This document shows positions 1 to 7,469 of a stretch of DNA of 28,726 nt, piece after piece. A model generated the notes under the pieces. It did not search any database. It was not told the origin of the DNA and saw only the letters and a list, made by a program, of their open reading frames with translations. Origin of the DNA: CAYQDR01 sp964416315 (GTDB lineage Bacteria; Methylomirabilota; Methylomirabilia; Rokubacteriales; DASRDR01). Position numbers and translations under genes: made by a program. Where the stretch lies: NCBI GenBank assembly GCA_964416315.1, contig CAYQDR010000054.1, positions 1 to 28,726 of the forward strand, written 5' to 3'. The first letter of the stretch is position 1. Every line of letters starts with the position of its first letter.

Positions 1-16
1 CCGAAAGGCGGACCGA

Positions 17-89
17 GTTCAACACCGCCATTTGCCGCGGCTTCGCGCGGCAAAAAGCCTTAATTCGTTAAAGCCTTAATTCGTTAGGC
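17..89 (-). repeat. attC-like site at the 3' end of the MOSC cassette
   Basis: Core-like boxes GTTCAAC (17-23) and GTTAGGC (83-89) bound 73 bp. Inside is a perfect 9-bp stem, TTTGCCGCG (31-39) with CGCGGCAAA (46-54), closed by the loop GCTTCG. This resembles the central hairpin of aadA-type attC sites. The arm next to GTTAGGC contains AAGCCTTAATTC, also attC-like, but it is duplicated, and its expected partner on the other arm is not seen. The site may therefore be altered. Confidence 0.45.
55..86. repeat. Tandem 16-bp duplication
   Basis: AAGCCTTAATTCGTTA occurs twice head to tail at 55-70 and 71-86. It lies in one arm of the attC-like site and ends in the core GTTA. The duplication lengthens that arm without a matching change in the other arm. 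Confidence 0.9.
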
Positions 90-118
90 GTCGCGTCGTC
101 AACGTCGAGTTGGTCAGG

Positions 119-946
119 CTACTCGATCCTGACAGGATCACCGCGGCGGATCGTACCACCACGCAGGACGGCAGCATAAACCCCGACGTTGACCTGGTTG
201 TGCTGGGCCGCGGCACGCAGGATGCCTGGATCCCTGGGTAGATCACCCTGAGGTAGGGTCGTCATCACGCACCTGGGGCAGGGCCCCGTGACGTTTAGGC
301 GAACGTCACCGCCGATGACGAGCGTGTGGCCAACCCACGCATTCTCAACAAAATCCTTCTCGGCGGAGGCAGGCTGCACCACGACGTTTGGACGAAACCG
401 ACGGACCTCGAAGCGCCCTTGCGGATACAGTTCCCGCAGCCGGTCGATTGTGGCAGTCGTCAGTACATGGACCACGGCAAGGTCGAAGAACGTGCCAGCT
501 GGCATGGCCTCCTCGGTGACCGTTTCTCTGTGGGCGAGACCCTCCATATCCGGCCAATATTCTTCGAGGCTGGGCGTGTCGGGCGCCGTTGTCGCAAGTG
601 TGACCTCACGGCCGAGAGCGTCCGTCAGGAGCTTGTTGAGGTCCCTCTGCTCGCTGGCAACGATGCTGCCGTTCGGAAGAGTGATCCGAACCGGTGGAGT
701 CTTCTCACCAGCGCGTGGGGACTCGGCGAAGGCAGCCCGGCAGTCAAAGAGCTTCGCCCACTTTCGGGGATACTTGGCACTCACGACTTTCCCGTTGGAC
801 GGATCACGGAGGGCATAGGCTCGATCTCCGAGCAGCCCGCGGTCGGTGACCTCGGCGGCGTTCAGCTCCTCTCCCATCATGGATTTTACGGGATAACGCC
901 AGAGGGACACCACTGAACCAAGCTCACTCTGGATTGTATTTGCCAT
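119..946 (-). CDS. MOSC domain-containing protein
   Basis: 275 aa. Residues about 9-100 match the MOSC N-terminal beta-barrel domain (motif RYPVKSMMGEEL, then RGLLGDRAYAL). Residues about 130-275 form the MOSC domain, with RRFRPNVVV and a GPCPRC motif (Cys223, Cys226). The conserved cysteine of this superfamily, which includes the mARC and YcbX proteins and molybdenum-cofactor sulfurases, is implicated in molybdenum cofactor or sulfur handling. The exact substrate cannot be told. No signal peptide is seen, so it is probably cytosolic. The start is supported by AGGAGGG seven bases upstream of the ATG. The gene stands alone, appears to be an integron cassette, and is less GC-rich (about 62% in a sampled line) than its neighbours. 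Confidence 0.9.
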   Translation of the reverse strand: MANTIQSELGSVVSLWRYPVKSMMGEELNAAEVTDRGLLGDRAYALRDPSNGKVVSAKYPRKWAKLFDCRAAFAESPRAGEKTPPVRITLPNGSIVASEQRDLNKLLTDALGREVTLATTAPDTPSLEEYWPDMEGLAHRETVTEEAMPAGTFFDLAVVHVLTTATIDRLRELYPQGRFEVRRFRPNVVVQPASAEKDFVENAWVGHTLVIGGDVRLNVTGPCPRCVMTTLPQGDLPRDPGILRAAAQHNQVNVGVYAAVLRGGTIRRGDPVRIE

Positions 947-980
947 GGTCAGCCCTCCTTTGGCCGGTCTAGTTCGCGAC

Positions 981-1070
981 GCCTAACTCGGTATGCTGCG
1001 AGGTGCTGCAGCCTAGCACGGGGCAACCCGAACGCCCGGGCGTTCGGCTCGGGGCGGTCGTGGGTTGAAC
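981..1070 (-). repeat. attC-like site upstream of the MOSC cassette
   Basis: GCCTAAC (981-987) and GTTGAAC (1064-1070) fit the RYYYAAC and GTTRRRY core boxes and bound 90 bp. The interior holds a perfect 20-bp palindrome at 1028-1047 centred on CCC/GGG. GTTGAAC lies in a second small palindrome, GGTTGAACAACC (1063-1074). The core boxes pair with those of the left-hand site rather than with each other, as expected after cassette insertion. Confidence 0.4.
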
Positions 1071-1262
1071 AACCGGTCGGCCGGGCTGAGGACGGCGGCC
1101 GGGCCGCGGTTCAGGATGATCCGACACTGGAGAAGGCAGCCGACGGTTGGCCATGCGTGCGCTTCCATCCGCGATCACCACGATAGTCCATCCGTCCAAG
1201 CTGGGCAATCCGGCGGCTGGCCGGGCGGGCGGGCCGCCCCGGTGGCGCCGGGTGAGCCCCGC

Positions 1263-1287
1263 GGGGTCCCGGGCGAAGTGGGACCCC
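1263..1287 (-). terminator. Hairpin downstream of the binding-protein gene
   Basis: GGGGTCCC (1263-1270) pairs perfectly with GGGACCCC (1280-1287) across a 9-nt loop. It is the second of two consecutive hairpins after the minus-strand stop at 1388. No U-tract follows, so a role in 3'-end formation or RNA stability is only inferred from position. Confidence 0.35.
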
Positions 1288-1294
1288 CTCAGCT

Positions 1295-1325
1295 TCCTTC
1301 CGCGATTCCGCGAATCGCGGAAGGA
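1295..1325 (-). terminator. Strong 13-bp hairpin downstream of the binding-protein gene
   Basis: TCCTTCCGCGATT (1295-1307) pairs perfectly with AATCGCGGAAGGA (1313-1325) around the loop CCGCG. It lies about 63 nt past the stop of the operon that ends at 1388, where a terminator is expected. A U-run is lacking, so it may instead be a stability or pausing hairpin. Confidence 0.45.
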
Positions 1326-1387
1326 GGTGAGCGGGTGACGAGCCCGGGCGCGCGGGGCGAGCCCGGCGACAGGACCCGGGGTGGCGT

Positions 1388-2995
1388 CTACCGCAGCTCG
1401 ACGGTGGCGAAGCTCTCGGTGCCGGTCGGGCTCGGGACGAACCCCGCGACCCGCCAGGACAGCGCGATCGGCGTCCGATTGTGCGCGAGGAAGAGCCGGG
1501 CGACGTCCTCGTGCAGCATTCGCTCGGCCCGCCGGTAGAGCCGGGCGCGCTCCGCCCGCTCCGTCACCGCCTGCGCCCGGAGGAGGAGGTCCGTCAGCAG
1601 CCGGTTCGCGTAGAAGCCCTGGCCCGGCGCGCCGGGGGCGCAGAAGACGTAGCAGAGGCAGTTGTCCGGATCCCCGTTGTCCCCGATCCACCCCAGCATG
1701 AAGAGCGGGAGCCGCCCGTGCTTGACCCGCTCGAGGTAGACGGCCCAGTCGAGCGTCTGGAGCCGCGCCCGGATCCCCGCCCGCCCGAGGTCGGCCGCGA
1801 TGGCCTCGGCGATCTCGCGCGGGTTCGGGAAGTACGGGCGCGAGACCGGCATGTACCAGAGGACGAGGGGCTCGCGCCGGCCATCCTCCCAGGTGATCGC
1901 GGCGAGCCCGCCCGGGAAGCCGGCCTCGCGGAGGAGCTCGCGCGCCCGCGCGGGGCTCGAGCCCCGGTCGCGGAGCCCGGGGTCGTGGCCCCAGGAGGAC
2001 GGCGGCTGGAACTGCGTCGCCGGCAGCCCCGTCCCCCCGTAGAGCGCGTCCACGAGTGACCGCTTGTCGATCGCGTAGGCGAACGCCTCGCGGACGCGCC
2101 GGTCGCGGAACTCCCGCACCCGGAAGTTGAACGCGACGTAGCCCGTCGTGTTGGGGGGGCGGAGAAGGAGCTGGAGGGCCGGGTCGGCGCGCACGACCCG
2201 GACGTCGTCCGGGTTGAGCCCCTCCATCGCGTGGATCTCCCCGGCCTTGAGAGCCGCCAGGCGCTGCGAGTTGTTCTTGATCGTCCGGGCCACGACCCGG
2301 CGGACCCTCGGGGGCGGCCCCCAGTAGTCGGGGTTCGCCTCGAGCACGACGGCCTCGCCCGGGCGCCACTCGGCGAACCGGAACGCCCCGGTTCCGACCG
2401 GGTGCTTCCCGAACTCGGTGCCCCGCCGCTCGACCGCCCGCGGGCTCGCGATGCCGAAGCCCGGGACCGCGAGGCTCGCGAGGAGCGGCGCCAGCGGCCG
2501 GCGGAGCGTCAGGCGCACGGCGTGCGGGCCCACCGCCTCGGCCCCGGCCACGACGGACGCCTCGTCGAAGCCGCCGAACTGGCTCTCCCAGTACTCGAAG
2601 GTCTGGCCGGCCCGGAGCTGGTTCGCGTGCTGGGGGTGTCGCGACCGCCACCAGCGCTCGACGTTCCAGACGACCGCCGCCGCGTCGAGCGGCTCGCCGT
2701 CGTGGAAGCGGACGCCCCGGCGCAAGTGAAAGGTCCAGACCCGCCCGTCCGCCGAGGCCTCCCAGCGCTCCGCCAGGCCCGGCCCGATCTCCGTCGTCGA
2801 GCCGCGGAGGCGCACGAGGGTGTCGAAGATCTGGTGGGTCAGCCCGACCGAGACGCTGTCGCTCACGACGGCGGGGTCGAGCTGGATCGGCTCGGCGGGC
2901 CAGCCCACGACGAAGGTCTGGGCCGCCGCCGCGACCGCCCAGCCGAGGAGGAGCGCGAGCGTGAGGACCGCGCGACGGGACGCCCGTCGCGTCAC
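1388..2995 (-). CDS. ABC transporter substrate-binding protein, oligopeptide/dipeptide type (SBP family 5)
   Basis: 535 aa. The N-terminus has two Arg pairs, a hydrophobic core and an Ala-rich AAAA-Q cleavage region near residue 25, a Sec signal without a lipobox cysteine. The mature part has the family order: WPAEPIQLDPA, then the FHLRRGVRFHDGEPLDA block with VVWNVERW, GTGAFRFAEW, and FRDRRVREAFAYAIDK. All are typical of periplasmic DppA/OppA-like proteins that deliver peptides, nickel or other small solutes to an ABC permease. The GTG start overlaps the stop of the upstream 947-aa gene by 4 nt (GTGA), so the two are translationally coupled. No permease or ATPase gene for this family is nearby. 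It may feed a distant transporter or act as a sensor-type binding protein. The ligand is unknown. Confidence 0.92.
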   Translation of the reverse strand: MTRRASRRAVLTLALLLGWAVAAAAQTFVVGWPAEPIQLDPAVVSDSVSVGLTHQIFDTLVRLRGSTTEIGPGLAERWEASADGRVWTFHLRRGVRFHDGEPLDAAAVVWNVERWWRSRHPQHANQLRAGQTFEYWESQFGGFDEASVVAGAEAVGPHAVRLTLRRPLAPLLASLAVPGFGIASPRAVERRGTEFGKHPVGTGAFRFAEWRPGEAVVLEANPDYWGPPPRVRRVVARTIKNNSQRLAALKAGEIHAMEGLNPDDVRVVRADPALQLLLRPPNTTGYVAFNFRVREFRDRRVREAFAYAIDKRSLVDALYGGTGLPATQFQPPSSWGHDPGLRDRGSSPARARELLREAGFPGGLAAITWEDGRREPLVLWYMPVSRPYFPNPREIAEAIAADLGRAGIRARLQTLDWAVYLERVKHGRLPLFMLGWIGDNGDPDNCLCYVFCAPGAPGQGFYANRLLTDLLLRAQAVTERAERARLYRRAERMLHEDVARLFLAHNRTPIALSWRVAGFVPSPTGTESFATVELR

Positions 2996-5835
2996 TCGGT
3001 GATGAACGAGGCGCGGCGGAGCGCGGCGGTCTCGCGGATCCCCCAGGAGAAGATCGGCATGGCCTGGAGGAGCTGCTGGAAGTTCCGCCGGCTCATGGAG
3101 AGGACCTCGGCGTCCGCGGAGACCACGGTCACGGTGGCGGCGCGCTTGCCACCCTCGAGGAGCCCCATCTCGCCGAAGACGTCCCCCTCGTCGAGCTCAC
3201 CGACCAGCCGCCCCCCGACCGTCGCGATCAGGTGGCCGGAGAGCAGGATGTAGAAGCCATCGGCCTCCTGCCCCTCGACGACGATCGGCTGGCCCAGCTT
3301 GAACTCCCGGGCCTCGCTGAAGATAGCGAACCCCGAGAGCTGGTTCGCCGTCATGCTCGCGATCACGCTCCGGCTCGCCGAGGGATCCGCCTGCGCCTTG
3401 AGCCGCGCCCGGGTCTGGGCGAGCTGGAGGCGCGGCAGGAAGCTGCGGATCTTGCTGATCCGGTCCTGGACCACGGGATGGCGGCCGATGAGCCACCAGT
3501 ACTGGGCCTCCGAGAAACGGATGGCCTGCGAGCGCCGCGTCGCCACGACGTCGGCGATCCGGAAGCCCCGCTGGTGGCTGATCCCCCACTCCCCGAAGCT
3601 GTCGCCCTTGCGCAGCAGCGCGACCATCCGTCGGCCGTCCCGGACCGCCACCCGCCCGTCCGCGACGACGTAGAAGTAGAGCGGCTGGTCCTTCCGGACC
3701 GGCCCCCGCTCGATGATGATCTCGTCGGCCGCGTACTCGCGCACCTCGGCCTCGCGCAGGATCTCCTGGAGCGTCTCGACCGGGAGATCGTGGAGGTACG
3801 CGACGGGCTGGAGCGCCTCCAGCAGGATCCGCTCGCGCCCGCGCTCGCTCGGCGGTAGCAGCACCTGGGTGTCGAACAGCTCGGGCTTCCCGGGCGAAAA
3901 CCCCTCGGGCACCTCCCGGTCGGCGATGTGGACGAGGAACGTCCGGCTCCGCATCGCCTCCGGCAGCCCCCGGAGGGTCTCCTTGTCGGTGTGGATCGGG
4001 GGGATGCCGGCCTCGTGGTAGAGCAGGTCCACCTTTGGCGTCCCGTCGGGCGACCAGAAGAAGTGCATGAGATCGTCGAACTGGGCCGGGGCGAGCTTTC
4101 CCGCGTCCCGGAGCCGGGCGAGGAGCTTCGGATCGTACTGCGTGTCGCCGGAGTACCCGAAGGTCCGGCCGCCGAAGCTGAGCTTGAAGCCGTTGGTCGG
4201 GATGGGGTGGAGGTTCCACCGGGTCTCGAGGAGCGCCGGCTCGCCCCCCACGTCGATCGCCACGGGGTGCCCCGGGGTGGCGGAGAGCTGTGTGACCAAC
4301 CCCTCCCGCTCGACGTCGTGGCCCGTCAGGACCCGCACCTTCTCGAGGAAGGAGTGGAACACCGGGTCGGACGCGATGACGGTCGTCCGCCCGCCGCCCA
4401 GGATCTTCTCCAGGAGCCCGCCGTCGTGGTCCGCGTGGACGTGCGTCAGGATCACGTACGGCAGATCCACCGGCGCGACGCCGATCCGCTCCAGGTAGGC
4501 GAGCGCCTCGGGCGAGGGGTCGACCAGGATGCCCTTGCCGTTGAGCCAGATGACGAAGCTCGTGAGGTCGCCCGCCGGGTCGAACCCGTGGCTCGTCCCG
4601 AGCGGCGTCACGCCGAAGCGCGGCCGGTCGGTGGCGAACTGGATGACCCGGCGCAGCTCCCGCGCGACGGGGCTGACCCGTCGGCGCGGCGGGCTCGGCA
4701 TGAGCCGCTTGGCGACCGACCGCCCGCCCCGCGCGATGCGGACGTCGACCCCCTGGATGAGCGGACGCACGCGGACCTCGCCGAGCGCCTCGGCATTCCC
4801 CGGGGTCTCGTCGCGCAGCGGCACGACGGTCTCCTCGCCCTCCAGGACGACGAAGTCCACGTACTCGTCGATCCCCACGATCGGGCTCGCCGGCTCCGGT
4901 CGCTGGCGGACGCTGTACATCTCGTACGCCATCCGCAGCAGCGCGTAGGTCTCCCGATCCGGCACCCCGAACGCGGCGCGCAGCCGTTCGAAGGCCGGCT
5001 GGTCGGGCGCCTCCGGGTCGAACAGGCCGAAGACCGTCAGCGTGAGCAGCCGCTTGAGCGCCAGCTGCTGCGGCCCGGTGCCCACGATCCGCGTCCGCCG
5101 CCGCCCGCGGACGAAGAAGTTGAGGTAGACGAGGAACTCGACGTCGGAGTAGTTCGTCTTGCCCTCGAAGAGGGTCGAGGGGAGGATGAAGAGCTGCTCC
5201 CCCTCGAACCCCTCCCGCAGGAGGTTCCGCGTCGTGTCGGAGAGGCTGCCGAGCTGAACCCGGATCCGTCCGTCCGGGCTCATCAGGATCGAGGAGTCGG
5301 CGAGCTGGACCTCGCGCCGCGCCCCCGTCAGGAGCTCCGCGAACGTCCGGGGTCCATCGGGGCCCTCGCTCAGGCGTTGGAAGATCCGCTCGTGGGGCTC
5401 CCCGGCCGCGGCGAGCGTCGCGTAGCGGCGGACCAGCCCCTTCTGGGGCGGCGAGAAGGTGGCGAAGACCTCGTGGATGATCGCCACCCGCCCCCGGTCC
5501 CACGTGTTGAGCATGACCCCGATGGGGCAGTCGCCTCCCGGGACGAGCAGGGCCTCGCGCCACGGGTCCCGCGCGGCCGCGGGGCCCACCACGAGCAACG
5601 GGATCTCGCCCTCGGCGTCCACGGCGAGGAGCCGCAGCCCCAGGTACTCCAGGACGGCGTCCGTCCGCTTCACGGGACGGCCGAGCTCCTCGATCATCGA
5701 GTCCTGGAGGAGGGGGGAGAACTGGAGCGGGTCCAGCAGGTCGAGCAGGAGCGCCTCGATGCGGGTGCGGACCGGGCCGGCGGTCAGCCAGATCCCTCGC
5801 GGCAGCTCGGGCTCACGCGGCGTCGCAGCCGGCAT
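2992..5835 (-). CDS. Metallo-beta-lactamase-fold protein with two cyclic-nucleotide-binding domains
   Basis: 947 aa. Residues 1 to about 395 are not recognised. About 400-640 is an MBL-fold hydrolase, with HVHADHDGG at 465-473 supplying the HxHxDH metal site, YSGDT at 561-565 (metal-bridging Asp564) and later candidate ligands His607, His615 and His636. Two CNB domains follow, at about 680-790 and 825-940. The second keeps a good phosphate-binding cassette (FGEMGLLEGGKRAATV, 887-902). The first (FGEWG, then FRIADV) is less canonical. The arrangement suggests a cytosolic hydrolase controlled by cAMP or a related ligand; the substrate is unknown. It sits between a 163-aa protein gene, 4 nt upstream, and the binding protein, which it overlaps by 4 nt. 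The length and the large N-terminal extension are unusual for either domain family. Confidence 0.85.
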   Translation of the reverse strand: MPAATPREPELPRGIWLTAGPVRTRIEALLLDLLDPLQFSPLLQDSMIEELGRPVKRTDAVLEYLGLRLLAVDAEGEIPLLVVGPAAARDPWREALLVPGGDCPIGVMLNTWDRGRVAIIHEVFATFSPPQKGLVRRYATLAAAGEPHERIFQRLSEGPDGPRTFAELLTGARREVQLADSSILMSPDGRIRVQLGSLSDTTRNLLREGFEGEQLFILPSTLFEGKTNYSDVEFLVYLNFFVRGRRRTRIVGTGPQQLALKRLLTLTVFGLFDPEAPDQPAFERLRAAFGVPDRETYALLRMAYEMYSVRQRPEPASPIVGIDEYVDFVVLEGEETVVPLRDETPGNAEALGEVRVRPLIQGVDVRIARGGRSVAKRLMPSPPRRRVSPVARELRRVIQFATDRPRFGVTPLGTSHGFDPAGDLTSFVIWLNGKGILVDPSPEALAYLERIGVAPVDLPYVILTHVHADHDGGLLEKILGGGRTTVIASDPVFHSFLEKVRVLTGHDVEREGLVTQLSATPGHPVAIDVGGEPALLETRWNLHPIPTNGFKLSFGGRTFGYSGDTQYDPKLLARLRDAGKLAPAQFDDLMHFFWSPDGTPKVDLLYHEAGIPPIHTDKETLRGLPEAMRSRTFLVHIADREVPEGFSPGKPELFDTQVLLPPSERGRERILLEALQPVAYLHDLPVETLQEILREAEVREYAADEIIIERGPVRKDQPLYFYVVADGRVAVRDGRRMVALLRKGDSFGEWGISHQRGFRIADVVATRRSQAIRFSEAQYWWLIGRHPVVQDRISKIRSFLPRLQLAQTRARLKAQADPSASRSVIASMTANQLSGFAIFSEAREFKLGQPIVVEGQEADGFYILLSGHLIATVGGRLVGELDEGDVFGEMGLLEGGKRAATVTVVSADAEVLSMSRRNFQQLLQAMPIFSWGIRETAALRRASFITE

Positions 5836-5839
5836 GGCG

Positions 5840-6331
5840 CTAGTCCCGGAACTCCTGATCCAGGATCTCCCGGATGAAGCGGTCGAGCGATACCGGGTAG
5901 AAGCGGACGTCCGGGGACAGGATGACCCCGGTGTTCACCACCTCGCGGCGGGCCAGGTCGTCCAGGACGCGGTCGAGGTACCCGTGCGGATCCCCGGGGT
6001 GCCGCCGGATCTGCAGATCGTCGCTCTCGAGGGCCAGGCGCGGCGCGTAGCGGAAGCTGAAGACGCGGGCGACCAGGGCGCGGTGCATCAGCTCCCGCTC
6101 GGCGAAGACCTCGCCGTACGTCGGCCCCGACCCCCCCATGGCGAGCACGAGCCGGGGCGAGACCCGGATCCGGCCGCGCACCTCGACCGCCCGGCTCGAC
6201 TGGCCCTCGTCGGGCCCGACCAGGACGTACGGCAGCACGTGGTAGCCGGCGATGATGCCGGTCAGCGGCTTCCGCACGACCTCCGTGCGCTCGAAGACGT
6301 GCCGGAGGAGCTCCGAGTCGTCCCAGTCCAC
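5840..6331 (-). CDS. Conserved-looking hypothetical protein, first gene of the cNMP/MBL operon
   Basis: 163 aa, not recognised. It starts MDWDDSELLRHVFERTEVV and shows no signal peptide, membrane segment or catalytic motif. Composition is that of a soluble alpha/beta protein, with a hydrophobic strand (GIIAGYHVLPYVLVG) followed by a segment EVRGRIRVSPRLVLAMGG. Its stop lies 4 nt before the start of the 947-aa MBL/cNMP gene, so it is almost certainly co-transcribed and probably works with it. Codon use matches its neighbours, and the opposite strand has only a shadow frame. No function is proposed. Confidence 0.75.
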   Translation of the reverse strand: MDWDDSELLRHVFERTEVVRKPLTGIIAGYHVLPYVLVGPDEGQSSRAVEVRGRIRVSPRLVLAMGGSGPTYGEVFAERELMHRALVARVFSFRYAPRLALESDDLQIRRHPGDPHGYLDRVLDDLARREVVNTGVILSPDVRFYPVSLDRFIREILDQEFRD

Positions 6332-6367
6332 GATCTCTAGTCTAAACCAGCCCGCGCGAGCCGCGCG

Positions 6368-6864
6368 CTACTTGAACCCCCTGGCCGTGACCTCGATGCA
6401 CCGCCGGGAGTAGACGGTCAGGATGCCGAGGAAGTGCTCATCCACCTTGACGTCGTAGATCCCCGTGAGGTCGGGGTGGCGCTCGCGGATGTCCTGCAGC
6501 GCCCTTGCGAACCCGCCCTCCCCAACGGCCCCGGAGATGCTCGCGCGGGACGAGGACGAGGTGGGTAGGGACACGGAGACCCCGTGCTGGCAGCCGCGCC
6601 CCCTGACCTCGCCGATGTGAACGGCCCCCGGCGGGACCTCCTTCGGCGTCAGGGTCCGGTAGGACAGGGGCCCCCCGGCGCTGAGAGGACGGTCTGGTAA
6701 CAGGACTGCCCGGGCACGGTCGGGTCACCCGGCGCGGCCCTAACGTCGGACGGCGTCGCGGAGCGGTAGGCCCGCGCGGCCCGGACATCCGTGTAGAGCA
6801 GGCCGCAGCCCGCGAGCGTGAGGACGGTGAGCCCGGCGACCGTCAGCCGGCAGAGACCCCTCAT
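6368..6864 (-). pseudogene. Disrupted TRL-like lipoprotein gene (probable fusion remnant)
   Basis: The 5' part begins at 6864, after GGAGGGA, with a lipoprotein signal ending LTLAGC and then GLLYTDVRAARAYRSATPSD and SCYQTVL. These resemble TRL-like family lipoproteins. That frame then runs into a stop at 6649. A second frame begins around 6690 with LSAGGPLSYRTLTPKEVPPG and continues through HIGEVRGRGC, DLTGIYDVKVDEHFLGIL and RRCIEVTARG to the stop at 6368. The second part has its own GxxC and DVKVD features, so the junction looks like two tandem TRL-like genes joined by a deletion rather than a simple one-base shift. LSAG before GPLSY may be the remains of the second lipobox. Function of the family is unknown. 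Confidence 0.65.
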
Positions 6865-7013
6865 CGGCGATCCCTCCGTGGGCGAAATGGAACGGCGAGT
6901 CCCGCCGACTCTACGCCGGCCCGCCGGGGGCGTCAAGCAGTCGCACGCTCCACCCCGTCACGGCGATGTACCATAGCGGGGCAGACCGGCTCTCCCGGAA
7001 CAAGGAGGCACCC

Positions 7014-7469
7014 ATGGCCGTGGATCGCTCTCACATCGCCCACAACGACGCGCAGCGCGAACGGCTCCGGGCGCTGGTCGAACGGCTGAGCGACGCCGAC
7101 CTCGCCCGCCCGCTCTCCGCCGGCTGGACGATCGCCGGCGCCCTCGCGCACCTGGCCTTCTGGGACCAGCGCGCCCTCGTGCTCCTCGAGCGCTGGGAGC
7201 GGGGCGGGCCCGGGGCGACGCCGCCCCCCATCAACCACGACGACGTGGACTCGATCAACGACGCCGCGAAGGCGCTCTGCCTCGCCTTGCCGCCCCGCGC
7301 GGCCGCCCGCCTCGCCGTCTCGACGGCCGAAGCCGTGGACCGGAAGGTGGCCGCCCTGCCGGACGACCGCGTCGCCGCGAACGTCGCCGCCGGGAGCCCG
7401 CTCAACCTCCTCCGCGCCCAGCACCGCCGCGAGCACCTCGACGAGATCGAGCGGGCGCGCCCGGGGTGA
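7014..7469 (+). CDS. DinB-like / maleylpyruvate-isomerase-type four-helix-bundle protein
   Basis: 151 aa from the ATG at 7014, which follows AAGGAGG at good spacing. An upstream in-frame ATG at 6966 has no such site. The protein fits the DinB superfamily: a first helix HNDAQRERLRALVERLSDADL, then GWTIAGALAHLAFWDQRA with a first metal His, and a C-terminal helix QHRREHLDEIE with two further His four residues apart. These three His usually bind a divalent metal. Members include thiol-dependent transferases and many uncharacterised stress proteins. The substrate here is unknown. The stop overlaps the GTG start of the following EamA transporter (GTGA), so the pair forms an operon. The start lies 149 nt from the divergent lipoprotein remnant. 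Confidence 0.82.
   Translation: MAVDRSHIAHNDAQRERLRALVERLSDADLARPLSAGWTIAGALAHLAFWDQRALVLLERWERGGPGATPPPINHDDVDSINDAAKALCLALPPRAAARLAVSTAEAVDRKVAALPDDRVAANVAAGSPLNLLRAQHRREHLDEIERARPG

Larger units (their letters stand above)
23..986 (-). mobile_element. Probable integron gene cassette carrying a MOSC gene
   Basis: The MOSC gene lies between perfect 13-bp inverted repeats GTTAGGCGTCGCG (83-95 on plus, 975-987 on minus). Each begins with GTTAGGC, which fits the integron core GTTRRRY and its inverse RYYYAAC. Further out, GTTCAAC (17-23) and GTTGAAC (1064-1070) form a second complementary pair. This nesting is what is expected when a cassette with boxes GCCTAAC/GTTAGGC inserts between G and TT of an older attC with boxes GTTCAAC/GTTGAAC. 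Read on the minus strand, the start codon lies about 40 nt after the boundary and the stop about 30 nt before the next core box, as in compact cassettes. The gene is also less GC-rich than its right-hand neighbours. No integrase is visible, and internal L-box pairing of the sites is weak, so this is a probable rather than certain call. Confidence 0.55.
1071..1387. other. Gene-free stretch with two strong hairpins
   Basis: No convincing gene was seen. It holds two stem-loops, listed separately at 1263-1287 and 1295-1325, just downstream of the binding-protein gene that ends at 1388. The rest is GC-rich sequence without a recognisable feature. Confidence 0.6.

Noticed and set aside
1321..1337. 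AAGGAGGTGA followed by a GTG on the plus strand
   Set aside because: It is a perfect ribosome-site sequence, but the frame after it has no protein-like features and runs into the antisense of the binding-protein gene. The AAGGA belongs to the 13-bp hairpin.
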